This document shows, piece after piece, positions 23,940 to 34,406 of a stretch of DNA of 64,000 bases. Both the position numbers and the translations under genes were made by a program. Every line of letters starts with the position of its first letter. Position 1 is the first letter of the stretch. Source of the stretch: Cricetomys ansorgei. Taxonomy: Eukaryota; Chordata; Mammalia; Rodentia; Nesomyidae. The notes beneath the pieces were generated by a model, which searched no databases, was not told where the DNA came from, and saw only the letters and a program-made list of their open reading frames with translations. The DNA lies in assembly GCA_026225945.1 (NCBI GenBank), contig JAMJFZ010000769.1, forward strand, positions 1,612,501-1,676,500, given 5' to 3'.

Positions 23940-24230
23940 AAATAAGGATCAGGTTGTCTGGTATTACTGTTATAGACATGATCTTGTGATTTTGAGAGGG
24001 TGATGGCTTTAGAACTTTGGATTAGAAAGGCTGTTGAGTGCTCAGAGCTCAGTGGGAAGAGTGTTGAGAGTGATGTAGATGATCCAAGCCTGGCTTGTGA
24101 AGTTGTAGATAAAAGTAAAGGCTATTAGGACCATTAGGATTTTGAATTAAGAATATGTGGTTTTGGTCAGCTGAAAGTATGGTTAAGAAGAGGCCAGATC
24201 CACTAAAGTGAAACTTTTGCTTTTATGACT
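23940..24230 (+). mobile_element. Probable MaLR internal sequence next to the LTR
   Basis: Directly after the LTR end, GGTATTACTGTTATAGACAT, TTTAGAACTTTGGATTAGAA and GATCCAAGCCTGGCTTGTGA resemble the start of rodent MaLR internal regions ('gggtattgctgtgacagacctgac ... gggaactttggagtagg'). It carries no usable coding frame. Confidence 0.5.
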
Positions 24231-25037
24231 AACAAAGTTTACATGAGCAAGTACAGATTTGCTAATGTACATTTCTAACTTGTTAAATTAGAAAAATGTA
24301 TCACATTTTTTATAAAAGGTTAGAATTTTTATGTTATTGTTTTTCCCCAGAGAGAAAGGAAAAGCAAAAACCCAGTCAGTGTTCCTTTCTGTGGAAAGGA
24401 AGGTCACACTGAAATCAGATTTGTGCTCTAGCAATACAGTATTTCAAAATCAACAGTACCCTAAACTGCTTTCAGATCTGCACACCAAATTCCATAACCA
24501 AGTGACTTTTTTTCTGAGGTATTGACATTAAATATTTCCCACCCCATAAGGGAAAGAAAAAGATTTTTTAAAAAAATTTTATTACAGTAAAGTAATAACT
24601 ATTCAAAAATTGATAATTTGTTTCAAGAGAGTAACAGCTATGCATAAAGTTCTAAGAAATCTATATTTCAAACTATTCTTCACTCCATAAGTTAATTTTC
24701 TATACTATTAATTTGCAAATAAAACTCACTTGCATATTTTTTAATAGATTCCATATGCCATATGTATTTAGTAACATTTCTACAACATATAAATCATAGC
24801 AGTAAAGTATATTTTCACAATTAATTATATTAACAATCCAGTAAACTGATATATAATTTCCATAAAAAGGAATTTCTTTTATAAAAATATCAACTAGGAT
24901 CTATTATATATGATTTGGCCACTTTCCTTAAATTTTTCTAAAATTTAAAATTTTGCACTCTATAATATGGTGAAATCAGGCAAGTTGTAAAAATTTCTAG
25001 TGTGGGGTTAAAAATTTAGTCTATAGTTCAATTGAGC

Positions 25038-25068
<31 letters not shown>

Positions 25069-25889
25069 AAATATATATTAACATCTGAAAAGCACTTCTT
25101 ACATACTCAATTTCAAAGTTATTTTCTTTTTTACAAAGCTACTATGTAAGAATAAACTATTAAAGATAAATCAGAGCACATCTAGAGAACTCAGGCTTCT
25201 CATCACATTTGTATCGGAGGTGTAGGCCCTCTGTAGTGGTCAAATCTACGTAATAAACAAAATGTGCCACACTATGTCAAAGCTAAGTTGGATTTCTATT
25301 CATTGCATCTCTGGTAACAATAGAATATGCTATACTATACTCTGGTTGCTTTTGAGAATGAGTTCTTGGCCATAAAGACTCAGAAAGATGGTTCAGCAAC
25401 TCAACTGTACATGTCTTTTGATTTGTTGTACTGCAACAGTCTGAAGGAACTAAGTTGGGTTTACTTCCTGGATTGACCTTCAGAGTTCTATAGTGTGTCT
25501 TCTTGGCCCTTTGCCCAAGAAATTTCTGTCCATATATTTACTGATGTCTGAGTTATTTAAAAGAGACAGTTTTTTTTTTATCATTTAAAAACAGCATGTA
25601 GATCCCAATTGAAGTAGGACATCTAGGTTTTCATCACACATTGATTGCAATCAAACATCATTTTATAGATTTTTATATGAATTTACTTAACATCACATTC
25701 ATTTCTCCAAGTACTTTGGTTTTTAGTGCGTTTTGTTTGCTACGGTGAAACAGTTTAAATGATCAATACCAGACATTTCTTATTTGAGACAATGAAGAAC
25801 AGGACACAAAGGACATAGAAAAATGGGAATGACAAGTGAATGTGGAGATGAAAGGAAAAACTTACAAACCAAACAGTTGTATTTTATCT
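24231..25889. other. Unclassified AT-rich intron
   Basis: It contains a TA microsatellite at 25040-25066 and no other motif that I recognise. Confidence 0.5.
25040..25066. repeat. (TA)n microsatellite
   Basis: About 13 TA units. Confidence 0.9.
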
Positions 25890-25892
25890 TAT

Positions 25893-26246
25893 TAGTGTGT
25901 GTGTGTATGTGTGACAGAGAGAGAGAGGGGGCGTTTGTGAGTGGTATACACACACAAATGTGTGTAGTTGCTAGTGCAAATGTGAGCTATATAGAGGCCA
26001 GAAAAGGATGTCAAGTGTCCTGCTTTATCACTCTTTACTTTTTCCACAGAGACAGGGACTTTTGCTGAAGCTGTCTTCCAGCAGAGCTTGGTGATCCTCC
26101 TGTCTCCATCCCCTACCAACTGCACAGAACTGAGTTTACAATGCTTGGCTTCTTATGTGGGTGCTAGGGATTTCAACTCAGATCGTCATGCTTGTACCAC
26201 AAGTAATCTTACACACATCCTCAGCCCATGCTTACTAATAAGCCTA
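25893..26246 (-). mobile_element. B4-type composite SINE, reverse orientation
   Basis: In + orientation: a GT-rich tail (25893-25910), TATAGAGGCCAGAAAAGGAT, GTCAAGTGTCCTGCTTTATC, GAGACAGGGACTTTTGCTGA, GGTGATCCTCCTGTCTCCAT, TTATGTGGGTGCTAGGGATT, CATGCTTGTACCACAAGTAA and CATCCTCAGCCC. This is the reverse complement of the SINE at 34.05-34.4 kb in full length. Confidence 0.75.
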
Positions 26247-26764
26247 TTATTATTTGCAGTGAAAAACCTGATACATATAGTTAGCAGAAGTGATTGGATA
26301 TATATTTGCTCCACCCAGAACATTAAAATTAGATGACCAAACATGTAGCAGCCCAGATTTGTATAGTTCCAAATGTGTTTTCTAATAGAACATTCAAGAG
26401 TTTTGTTATAAGATTATTAACCATTGATCTAAGAAAAGGACAGCTTTCAATTTACAGTTTGAGGCCAATGATATCCTCTGGGAGATTTCCGAACTTTTCT
26501 TAAGAGGCAGAATGACACTTAAAGAGATGCTTCATCACGGATGCAGGCAACTCAGCTCCTAATACCACTTGATGACGCTTCAACGAGATCCCTTTCTTAG
26601 GATTTGAATGTCATATATTCAGACTGTTGGAATTGATAGCTTTTCCTAGCCAAGAAAGGGCAAAATTCAAATCTTTACACAAATGATATGTAAAAGTAGA
26701 GATTTTTAAGATTGGTATTGTTAGGTATCTAGAACCCTTTTTAAATACTTTTTCAATTGTCATT
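26247..26764. other. Unclassified intron
   Basis: Nothing recognised. Confidence 0.45.
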
Positions 26765-26900
26765 TTTTTCTTTTAGATAGAGTTTTACTAAATAGCCAAA
26801 GATGGTATGGACAGTACTAGGTAGTCCAGGCATGCCTGGAACTCATAATCCTTTTACTTCTACCTCCAGAGTGCTAAGATTTCAGGCATGCACCACACAT
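26765..26900 (-). mobile_element. Old B1 SINE, reverse orientation
   Basis: TTTTAGATAGAGTTTTACTA, AGGTAGTCCAGGCATGCCTG, GGAACTCATAATCC and CAGAGTGCTAAGATTTCAGG, then CATGCACCACAC, are the reversed B1 order ('gagacagggtttcactatg ... gagtgctgggattaaaggcatgcacca'). Confidence 0.65.
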
Positions 26901-28674
26901 ATCCCTTGTGGATCCATTATGTAACCATTAGCAGCACTATTAATATAGTTCTTTCAAATAAACTATTACTCAAAGAGCCACGGATTGAAACTACATTTCT
27001 TCATTTTGTGAATTATTTATCTTATGACCTAAAAATAGTAGTCAGAAAATATTACAAAACCGTTGTATAAAATAATCAAAATTCCTGACTGATGTCTTTA
27101 GTTCAGTTGGTGGTTAAAAAAAAACTGACATTGCTTCGATCAGTGTCAATAAAAGAGTTAGAATTTGTTAAACAATATCTCTTATGCTTCTTCAAATGAA
27201 TGCACAGAAACATTATGCATCACATAAGACCTTTTCATCTCAGTTTGATGTGGTTGGTTAGTCTTTGTGATTTTATTTAAGAAAAAATAATATTAAAAAA
27301 CAACTCTACAAATTATTCCATTTGTGAAAGGTAAGAGGTAAAGACAATTTGATTTGTTCCAAATTTTGTAAAGTAAAAAGAAACCCAGCAGGCAAGCAGC
27401 AACCATAAAATTCTTTTAAATATGTTGTCTAGCAAATACATTCAATGAAAGACTTAAAATATCATTTTGCTATGTTCACTACAACTGTTATAAAAAATCC
27501 TCCTTCTTGTTACAAAAATTTTATATAACTCCTAAGAAACATGCATTTCTAGATGTTATTTTAAGATATGATTAAGCTTGGCCACTCAGGAGAATTCATA
27601 TTTCAAAATTTATTCTAAACAAATTATGATAAAATAAATATGCAATAACATGAATAAAGAGTTAGATATAATTTTAGTTCATTTGCTTTACTTATGACAT
27701 TGTTTTAATGTTGTCTATAGTCTTCTATCTCAAAATAACAATCATGATATTACATATATATATACAACATTAGTTCAGAAGGCTCAGATTTGCAATCAAA
27801 GCAGCATATTTATTCCCTTATTTTTATCATTTAAGTTATTAATCATAAACACTTTTACCATAAAAAGTTAATTGGTTCCCAAACCATCATCACATCTTTG
27901 TGCAGCAAAATGTATTTATATTATTAATAAATATCATCACATTTTTAATCTTTACTTAGAAAACTGATTCACAATTTTCTTTCAAATTCATTTCTAAGAA
28001 TTAACAGCTACATTGACAACAGATTATCTTTAGTTGTAAAAATTAAGTACATTTTCATTCTTGAATGATTACTGTAAGGAGTTCCTTAACAAGATGAAAA
28101 TACAATTGAAGTATCTGTTTCAAAATCTTTTTTTTAAAAAAAATAATCACTAAAAGTGAATAAATTTCTACAGAATTTTGTTTTGTCTGTCATCTACCTA
28201 GCTCTATATTGTCACAGAACATTTGAAATAAATGTAAAAGTAAGAAAATCTAATGTTTTCTATATATTTTCATTAAGTGGAGATTTTACATAACTATATG
28301 TATCCAAATTAGATGAAATATCATACTACCTCCAATATAAATGTTATGATTCCATTTTTTGTACAATTCAATATTATAGCAAATGTGGGTGTTTGTGTCC
28401 ACAATCTCATGTTCACTCTACTGGTTTCTTTATCAAAGATGACTTCCTCACATTTTGGTAATATCCTATGACAAACTTAATTAGCATAATGTCACTTTCA
28501 TTTTGGTATATTTATTTATCTAGTTGCTATCATAAATTCTTTTCTTTTTTAGCTCAAGAAGTTTGAAAGTTTTACCAAATTCTTTTAAATACGTTTGCAG
28601 ATCTTACTACAAATTATATATAAACACAATAACTCATTGAGAATTAAGCATTGTATTTCTAAAATAGCAATATG
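26901..28674. other. Repeat-poor AT-rich intron left of the exon
   Basis: No transposon or microsatellite that I can name over about 1.8 kb, apart from short A/T runs. Confidence 0.5.
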
Positions 28675-28743
28675 CAGCACTAGGGATCAAACCTCGGGCC
28701 TTGTAATGCTAAGCAAATACTCTACTACAGAGGTCCATCTCTG
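28675..28743 (-). mobile_element. ID/B4 tRNA-derived SINE fragment
   Basis: The reverse complement reads TACAAGGCCCGAGGTTTGAT followed by CCCTAGTGCTGC (B-box region), preceded by a degraded A-box region. It is the nearest recognisable repeat to the exon, about 385 bp beyond its 3' end. Confidence 0.6.
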
Positions 28744-29120
28744 ACTTGGATTAAATTTTTAACATGTGTTCTTACTATAACAGTGACATTTATTTTGATG
28801 AAATTGTACCTTTTTCTCAATTTCAAAATTATATTTTAATGTGTTAAGGAGTATTACACATGGAACAGTTCCATACTGTCTATTTTAAAATCAATTCAAA
28901 TATTAAAGCCTAAAGCTATATTATGCTATAATAATATCATTAAAATCTAAAGCTTATCTCCTTTCCAACAAGCGCTTAAACATTCTATGCATTGTTTGGG
29001 TCCAAAGAATGTGTCACAGGGAACAGCTTATACAGTTTAGAATATAACATGCCTATGATTCAGATTTATTTAGCTATTGAAACATATAGAGGAGATGAGC
29101 ATTAAGTAGAATTGAAGAAT
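28744..29120. other. Intron just downstream of the donor
   Basis: AT-rich with no recognised element. It is the immediate 3' flank of the exon on the minus strand. Confidence 0.5.
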
Positions 29121-29127
29121 TACTCAC
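29121..29127 (-). other. Il1rapl1: Splice donor of the IL1RAPL1 exon
   Basis: The minus strand reads CTAG|GTGAGTAA, close to the consensus AG|GTRAGT for U1 snRNA pairing. This fixes the 3' end of the exon at 29128. Confidence 0.9.
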
Positions 29128-29202
29128 CTAGTTGAGTCTCCTGAATTGTCAGTTTACTTTCCACAGGATACAAAAGCTTGGGTGGCTTATCAGTCAGAGG
29201 AG
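29128..29202 (-). CDS. Il1rapl1: IL1RAPL1 internal coding exon (linker between Ig domains 2 and 3)
   Basis: Read on the minus strand, this 75-bp block is bounded by a pyrimidine-rich AG acceptor and a GTGAGTA donor. It opens with two bases completing a split codon, then gives 24 codons containing [19 protein letters not shown], and ends with the first base of the next codon. From memory of human IL1RAPL1 this matches about residues 235-260 of 696, after the second Ig-like domain and at the start of the third, with Val here where I recall Met in human. The split codons fit Ala (G|CT) at the start and Gly (G..) at the end. IL1RAPL1 is a single-pass postsynaptic membrane protein with three extracellular Ig domains and a cytoplasmic TIR domain; it organises excitatory synapses, in part through binding PTPdelta. 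The exon has phase 1 at both ends, so skipping it would keep the frame. The paralogue IL1RAPL2 is the main alternative; the residue match favours IL1RAPL1. Confidence 0.92.
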
Positions 29203-29250
29203 CTGAAAAACAACAAAAATAATTATACAAACATAACTTATAGTTATGCT
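29203..29250 (-). other. Il1rapl1: Splice acceptor region of the IL1RAPL1 exon
   Basis: On the minus strand the exon is preceded by TTTTTGTTGTTTTTCAG, a T-rich tract ending in AG. A candidate branch-point ATAAC has its A at about 29244, some 41 nt from the exon, which is within the usual range. The acceptor AG is complementary to CT at 29203-29204. The branch point is inferred from motif and distance only. Confidence 0.85.
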
Positions 29251-30879
29251 GCTTGAATTGAAGGAAAGAGCGCAATTAATTTTCCCAAACAGTATTCAAA
29301 ATAGTATTAAAGCACTCTGCCAAGTAATGACGTTGATGATTCAGGTAGTAACTTCAAGCAAATCAATGGTAGTAGATTGTACAAGAGTAAAAATATAGCA
29401 CTTCCAGATTGATATTCAGAAGACACTGTGAACTACAGAATCAGGACTGGCCAGTCCTTTAGAACTTATGACCATGTTTCCTAAATTTGTACTTTGCCTT
29501 TAGTTTTAAAGGAGATCTTTTTACTTTGTCCCACGTGAAAGGGACATGAAATATATGTAACTTTTTTGGCACAGATGTAATTCTTGTTAATTTCATTCCA
29601 ATTTTCCATATGCTAACTTTACCTCACTTCAAAATACATAATTTAGCAATGATTTCATACATGTATACTTTCTAAATGGGGAGGGAATGTGGCATTAGTT
29701 TTGTACAAAAATGCACTTCTACACAAAGCAAGTATTTTTAAGTCACATTTTCCTCTTACAACAAACTCTTTACTATTGGTATCTTTCACATTTTATGGCA
29801 TTTGTTGCTGACTTACATGCTATACTCCCTTTGAATTTAAGTTTCTACACATTTCCTTTTTATGCTCTTGTCAATTTCAAATATCAGCCAATAAATCAAA
29901 GAGTTTGCTGTAAAGGACTATGGAGAGATGCTTCCCACTGTATGCTTCATTTCTCGCTAACTTAGAGTATCTGGACTATAGACAAATAGTTCTTCATGAA
30001 GCCTTTCTCCCACCCTCTCTGACTGAATTTCCCATGCCCCTTGAAACCTGTCACTGCAACTTCTACTTTCTTGCAAGTACAGAAATGATCAATTAATGGT
30101 TGCTGAACTAAATGCTTTTACTTTGAGGACTCTCTTTCTTCTTTGCCAGGAACTCATGCCAGCTTGGTTGATAACTGGAAGGCTGATATAGATAGAACAG
30201 CCAGGACTTGGCTACTTGTACTTATCACCAGAAGATTCGAGAATTCAGGCTGCTTTAGCAGCTTGCCTCTACTCTCTTTAACAGAAAACCATTACTGCAA
30301 AAGAATGATGTACATCAATTTAAAAAAATAGAGAGGTTTTTAGATATTTTATTTGGGAAACCAACTTTATATTTTATTTTGGTTCCTTTAATTCATAAAT
30401 AGTTGAGCACAGTGTTTATTCATCTTCATTATTATATTTCAATGGTTCTGGAAATAAAGGTGTAAAAAAAGCTTGGATAATAGGATGAAATAAATCACTT
30501 AAAAATTTAAAGATACGAAATTTCTCTGATTAACTTTAAATGCTTTTATTTCATGCCTAAAATTATCTTAACATATTTAATTCTCTTTCCACATAAATGA
30601 TTTGTTTATTTGATGAGTGTTGGCAAAATATGTCATCAATGGACTAGTGAGTCACATTTTTTTAGACTCTTCTATCAAATGATTACAGTGAATTTAGAAA
30701 AAGAACTGAATGATCTATATGTTCTAGAGAATAGAAGCTATGATTTTGGTTTTGAATGTGTGATCCAAGCCAGTAATTTAAATGTTCTAGATGTACAATG
30801 AAGCCTTCCAGTTCAAGGATTAAGACTAGATTGTAAAGAGGCCAAAATACACTATATTATTTCACACTCTCTTTACCTA
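29251..30879. other. Repeat-poor intron just upstream of the acceptor
   Basis: No named repeat. Open frames at 29711-29965 and 30143-30331 have no motif. Confidence 0.5.
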
Positions 30880-31150
30880 TTTTTTATTAATGAGCACATT
30901 GACTGATTATACATATTGTGTATTGTGAATAATAGTACCACAATAAAGAAGATATAAGTGTATGGTACACCTGGTGTAACTGGATCACTTGGCAGTTTTA
31001 GTTTCAATTCTTTGACCAACCTCCAAATTGATTTTTATAGTGGTTGTACTAATATACATTCTTATCAACAGAGTATAAAGGTTTATTTTATTCACAGTCT
31101 GGTTAATATGTGTTTCCTGTTTTTTAATAATAAAACAATAAAAAGCCATT
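30880..31150. mobile_element. Old L1-derived fragment
   Basis: ATAATAGTACCACAATAAAG, CTGGATCACTTGGCAGTTTT, GACCAACCTCCAAATTGATT, TTATAGTGGTTGTACTAATA and TACATTCTTATCAACAGAG follow the mammalian L1-associated pattern 'attgctggatcatatggtag ... aggaacctccatactgttttccatagtggttgtactaatttacattcccaccaacag'. I am unsure which strand is sense for the L1. Confidence 0.6.
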
Positions 31151-31185
31151 TTGTTATTTCAAGATGTTAACTGAGAAAATATAAT

Positions 31186-31300
31186 GTAATATATATATAC
31201 ACACATATGTATATATAAATACATAATATATATATATATATATATAAATTCGAAGGAATATATATGCATGTGCATGCAAATATGTACATATATGTGTATG
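31186..31300. repeat. AT-rich/TATATA and ATGTGT low-complexity tract
   Basis: TA-rich units with interspersed CATGTGCATG and TATGTGTATG, within an AT-rich stretch. Confidence 0.8.
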
Positions 31301-31310
31301 TATAACATTA

Positions 31311-31896
31311 TAAAATGCCAAACACTCAGATTGTTTGGACTTTGGAGGGATTCAGTGTAACTCACATTGATCTGTAGTTTAATAATAAAACATCTTGGAC
31401 TAATTGAATTCCTTTGTTCTGAAGGCCAAAAATCTGAGGTACAAAGCTGTCAAATGCATTGTCAATGATAATGATACAATGCCAAGCTAGAATCTTCAGT
31501 AGATCTTTTCTTCTCAATACTTTGCTACGTGTCCTTTGAAAAGTCTGTCATGTGGTCTCTCCTCAATTTGTGTACAATTCTGCTAAACAATGAAAACTTG
31601 AAATTAAATCATCACAACAAAGAACAGAGAGTTGTTGCAGTGCAATCTGTCATAATCTAAAATTGTCACATTTTGGTGTTATGGTATGGTATGGTTATGC
31701 TATGGTATGCTATGCTATGGTATGAGGGAATATCAGTTTGAAACACTCCTTCTATGATTTACCTTTCTTTGGCAAAAATGAATGAAAGTTTCCAGATAAC
31801 ACAACAGTTGAACTGCTGATCTGATGCCCCTACAAAAGTGATTGTGAATTGGAAGTGGTCACTAAGGTTAGGATGTTACTCAGTTTCTCAATATTG
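31311..31896. other. Unclassified intron with TATGG pentamers
   Basis: It contains a TATGG/TATGC array at 31679-31725 and nothing else that I recognise. Confidence 0.5.
31679..31725. repeat. (TATGG/TATGC)n pentanucleotide array
   Basis: TATGGTATGGTATGG followed by TTATGCTATGGTATGCTATG-type units. It is a short degenerate pentamer repeat. Confidence 0.85.
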
Positions 31897-31914
31897 TTTT
31901 TTTTTTTTTTTTTT
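31897..31914. repeat. Poly-T tract (18 T)
   Basis: An uninterrupted T run. On the minus strand it would be the A-tail of whatever precedes it, but I could not identify a retrocopied gene. Confidence 0.9.
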
Positions 31915-33047
31915 GTCAAACAAAATTCATTTACACAAATGAAGAATGATCCATTTTTTGAATGCTTCTGGCATATTCCTATGCTTAATTCAGACAGAAC
32001 TAGGTAAAATGCAGCAGTTCTAATGACCAGTGAAATGAATCCTAGACAAAGATTTATTTTCTGTATTTTCAAAGGTAAAACTAAATCTTCTGTAAGCAAT
32101 TTCTCATGAGGAAAAACAGCCGTCATTATTACTATCAAGAAAACAACTTATCTGTGGGACACCTTTTCTTTCCTTTAAATATAAAAACATGTAAAAGTCA
32201 TCATTAACTGAAATTACAGGAAAACAAGATCATATCCAACAGTAGTGATATGAAATACAGTGGAATTTTAAATCACAATTATATTTTATCTACTCAAAGC
32301 ACCATTATAATAGAATTGTTCTTTTCCTGAGCTATATAGTACATAAAGCTCTGTATCCACCAACAAAACTATTTTCAGGCCTTCAGTTTATTCTATAGAA
32401 TACTGTATCAACAATACTAAAGCTAATACGGTGATTAAAATGAAAATAGGCCTCTCCTATAAAGCTACTAATATGTCTCAGTTGACAAAATTGTTCTATA
32501 AAAAAAGTAGAATTTTAAAATCATTCCATTTGTTTCTTGAGCATCAGTTACAGACACATCTAGAAGTCAGTAGCTAAAAATGTGTACAGAATTGGCTGCC
32601 TATCGTTGTTATCATTCCCTAATTATTCAGAGCTTTCTGATTTGTTCATTTTCTTTCATTTCTTCTGCATTTGAGTTATGTACAGTGAAAACATGAATCC
32701 TTTTATATATATATATATAGAAGGCAACAAACCAGAGTAACATGACCATGACCAGGATTCTTGTGGGTTTTTTTTTTAATTTTATTTTAAGGTCCTTACA
32801 GAAGATGGAAATTGAAAGTACCTAGCGCAAATACACATTTCTCTTTGTCTGTGTAACAGTTGTCTCTCTGGTCCTTTAAATAATACCTATTACCATGGAT
32901 ATTCGACGTTTCTTGCATTCCTATACTGATCCTACCACAAAATTTGTTCTTTACCAATTCTAAATCATTTCTTTAATGTATTTTAATTAGTTTCTTTTCC
33001 AGTTTGTTTCCTAGAAGTATTTTGGTAGAGTAGGGAAAATTACACGC
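31915..33047. other. Unclassified intron
   Basis: No recognised repeat beyond a short TA run at 32705-32720. The 102-codon minus-strand frame at 31830-32138 has no recognisable domain. Confidence 0.5.
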
Positions 33048-33067
33048 ATGGACTTAGTAATTCTTTT

Positions 33068-33135
<68 letters not shown>

Positions 33136-33331
33136 TTCTTTCTTTCTTTCTTTCTTTCTTTCGTTTCTTTCTTTCTTTTATTTTGAGGCAGGGTTTCTCT
33201 GTTGTAACTCTGACTGTCCTGGAACTAGACTAGGCTTGGCCTCAAACTCACAGAGATCCACCTGCCTCTGCTCTTGAGTGCTGGGATAAAAGAGGTGCAC
33301 CAGAACTGCCTGGATGGACTCAGTAATTCTT
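33048..33331 (-). mobile_element. B1 SINE, reverse orientation, with (CTTT)n tail and target duplication
   Basis: The B1 body is at 33181-33313 (TTTTGAGGCAGGGTTTCTCT, CTGACTGTCCTGGAACTAGA, TCAAACTCACAGAGATCCAC, GAGTGCTGGGATAAAAGAGG). Its A-tail has become a long CTTT array (33066-33178). ATGGACTTAGTAATTCTT at 33048-33065 and ATGGACTCAGTAATTCTT at 33314-33331 are the target duplication, 17 of 18 bases identical, so the insertion is fairly recent. Confidence 0.9.
33066..33178. repeat. (CTTT)n microsatellite
   Basis: About 28 CTTT units with a few irregular units near the right end, derived from the B1 tail. Confidence 0.95.
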
Positions 33332-33533
33332 AATTTTGCTTACTCCTTTGGTAAATCGGATAATATATTTAATGTCTTGTAGACTCAATCTTATTATATG
33401 TAAAGTGTGACATAAATAGGCTTCCCACATGGGTTCATGTGAGAATGTGATAAGATAATATATTAAATAACTGCCTAGAATAAATGAGAAATAAATATAC
33501 TGTAATAGTATCTACCAATATTTGGGACATAGT

Positions 33534-33722
33534 ATTTTTTGTATCCTCCCTGGATGGTAGTGGTGCATGCCTTTAATCCCAGCACTACAGAGGCAGAAGC
33601 AGGCAGATCTCTGTGAGTTTGAGGCCAGCCTGGTCTACAGAGTGAGTTCCCTGACACTCAGACTTGCAACAGAGAAACCCTGTCTGGAAAAAAAAGAAAA
33701 AGAAAAGAATTTTTTATATCCT
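33534..33722 (+). mobile_element. B1 SINE with target duplication
   Basis: The body at 33548-33690 contains TGGTGCATGCCTTTAATCCC, AGGCAGATCTCTGTGAGTTT and GAGGCCAGCCTGGTCTACAG, with a RNA polymerase III B-box-like region, and ends in an A-rich tail. ATTTTTTGTATCCT (33534-33547) and ATTTTTTATATCCT (33709-33722) are the target duplication. It is opposite in orientation to the B1 at 33.05-33.33 kb. Confidence 0.9.
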
Positions 33723-34052
33723 GATAAACAAAATGCTATTTGTGAAATAATGAACTGAATATCTGACAAAAGGCTCAGAGTGCTTTGGATATAAAAATTT
33801 ATACTTCACACAATACTTTGCAAGGCAGGGGAAATGATTTATCTTTAAGAATTCAACCTACAAACAAATTTTGAATAGCTTTAAATATGTCACATAATGA
33901 ACTGTGATTATAAAATGACTCAAATATTTAACTTCAAAAATTGAAGGTCCTTACTCAGCAAGCTTACAATCCATGTATTAATATCCATAATTCAATTTTA
34001 AGACTATTTATCAAGTGATTAAAATAATAAGCACAAACTTAGAAATAAAGAG
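33723..34052. other. Unclassified AT-rich intron
   Basis: Nothing recognised. Confidence 0.45.
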
Positions 34053-34406
34053 GTGAGAGGTTGGGGAAATCATTCCGTGGGTAAAATGCTAGCTGCACAA
34101 GTATAAATATCCTAATTTGGCTCACAAAGCATCCATGTAAAAACTGGGTGCAACAGAATATGCTTGTCAATCCAGTGACAGAAGGAAGGCAATAATAGGA
34201 GGAGCCCTGGAGCTCACTGTCTGGCCATAACAGCCATCAAGTGAGCTCCAGATCCAATAAGAGACCATGTTTCCAAAAACAAAGTGGAAATTTGTCAAGG
34301 AAGACACTCAATGTTCATTTCTGGCCTCTGTATGCACATATACTTTGTGCATGCACATCGATGTTGTCACACACATATGTACATACACACACAAAGAAAT
34401 AAAGAC
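34053..34406 (+). mobile_element. B4-type composite tRNA-derived SINE, full length
   Basis: GAGAGGTTGGGGAAATCATT (head), ATGCTAGCTGCACAAGTATA, AAACTGGGTGCAACAGAATA, GAGCCCTGGAGCTCACTGTC, GTGAGCTCCAGATCCAATAA, GAAGACACTCAATGTTCATT and TCTGGCCTCTGTATGCACAT end in a CA-rich tail and AAATAAAG. This is the most complete copy of the class in the window. Confidence 0.75.

Larger units (their letters stand above)
1..29127 (-). other. Il1rapl1: IL1RAPL1 intron, downstream (3') of the exon
   Basis: Everything left of the donor is interpreted as intron of the minus-strand gene. I looked for the next coding exon, which in the family should encode the third Ig domain (a segment with ANLTC and IYWMKGEKF in human), and saw no reverse-complement match. 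The intron therefore continues past the left edge. It holds only repeats, microsatellites and unclassified AT-rich sequence. Long introns are normal for this gene. Confidence 0.85.

Noticed and set aside
31830..32138. 102-codon minus-strand open frame ending in lysines
   Set aside because: The lysine run is the T18 tract read on the minus strand. I could not match the remainder to any gene.
33048..33233. FLSFFLSF-repeat open frame resembling a membrane protein
   Set aside because: Translation of the CTTT array and reversed B1.
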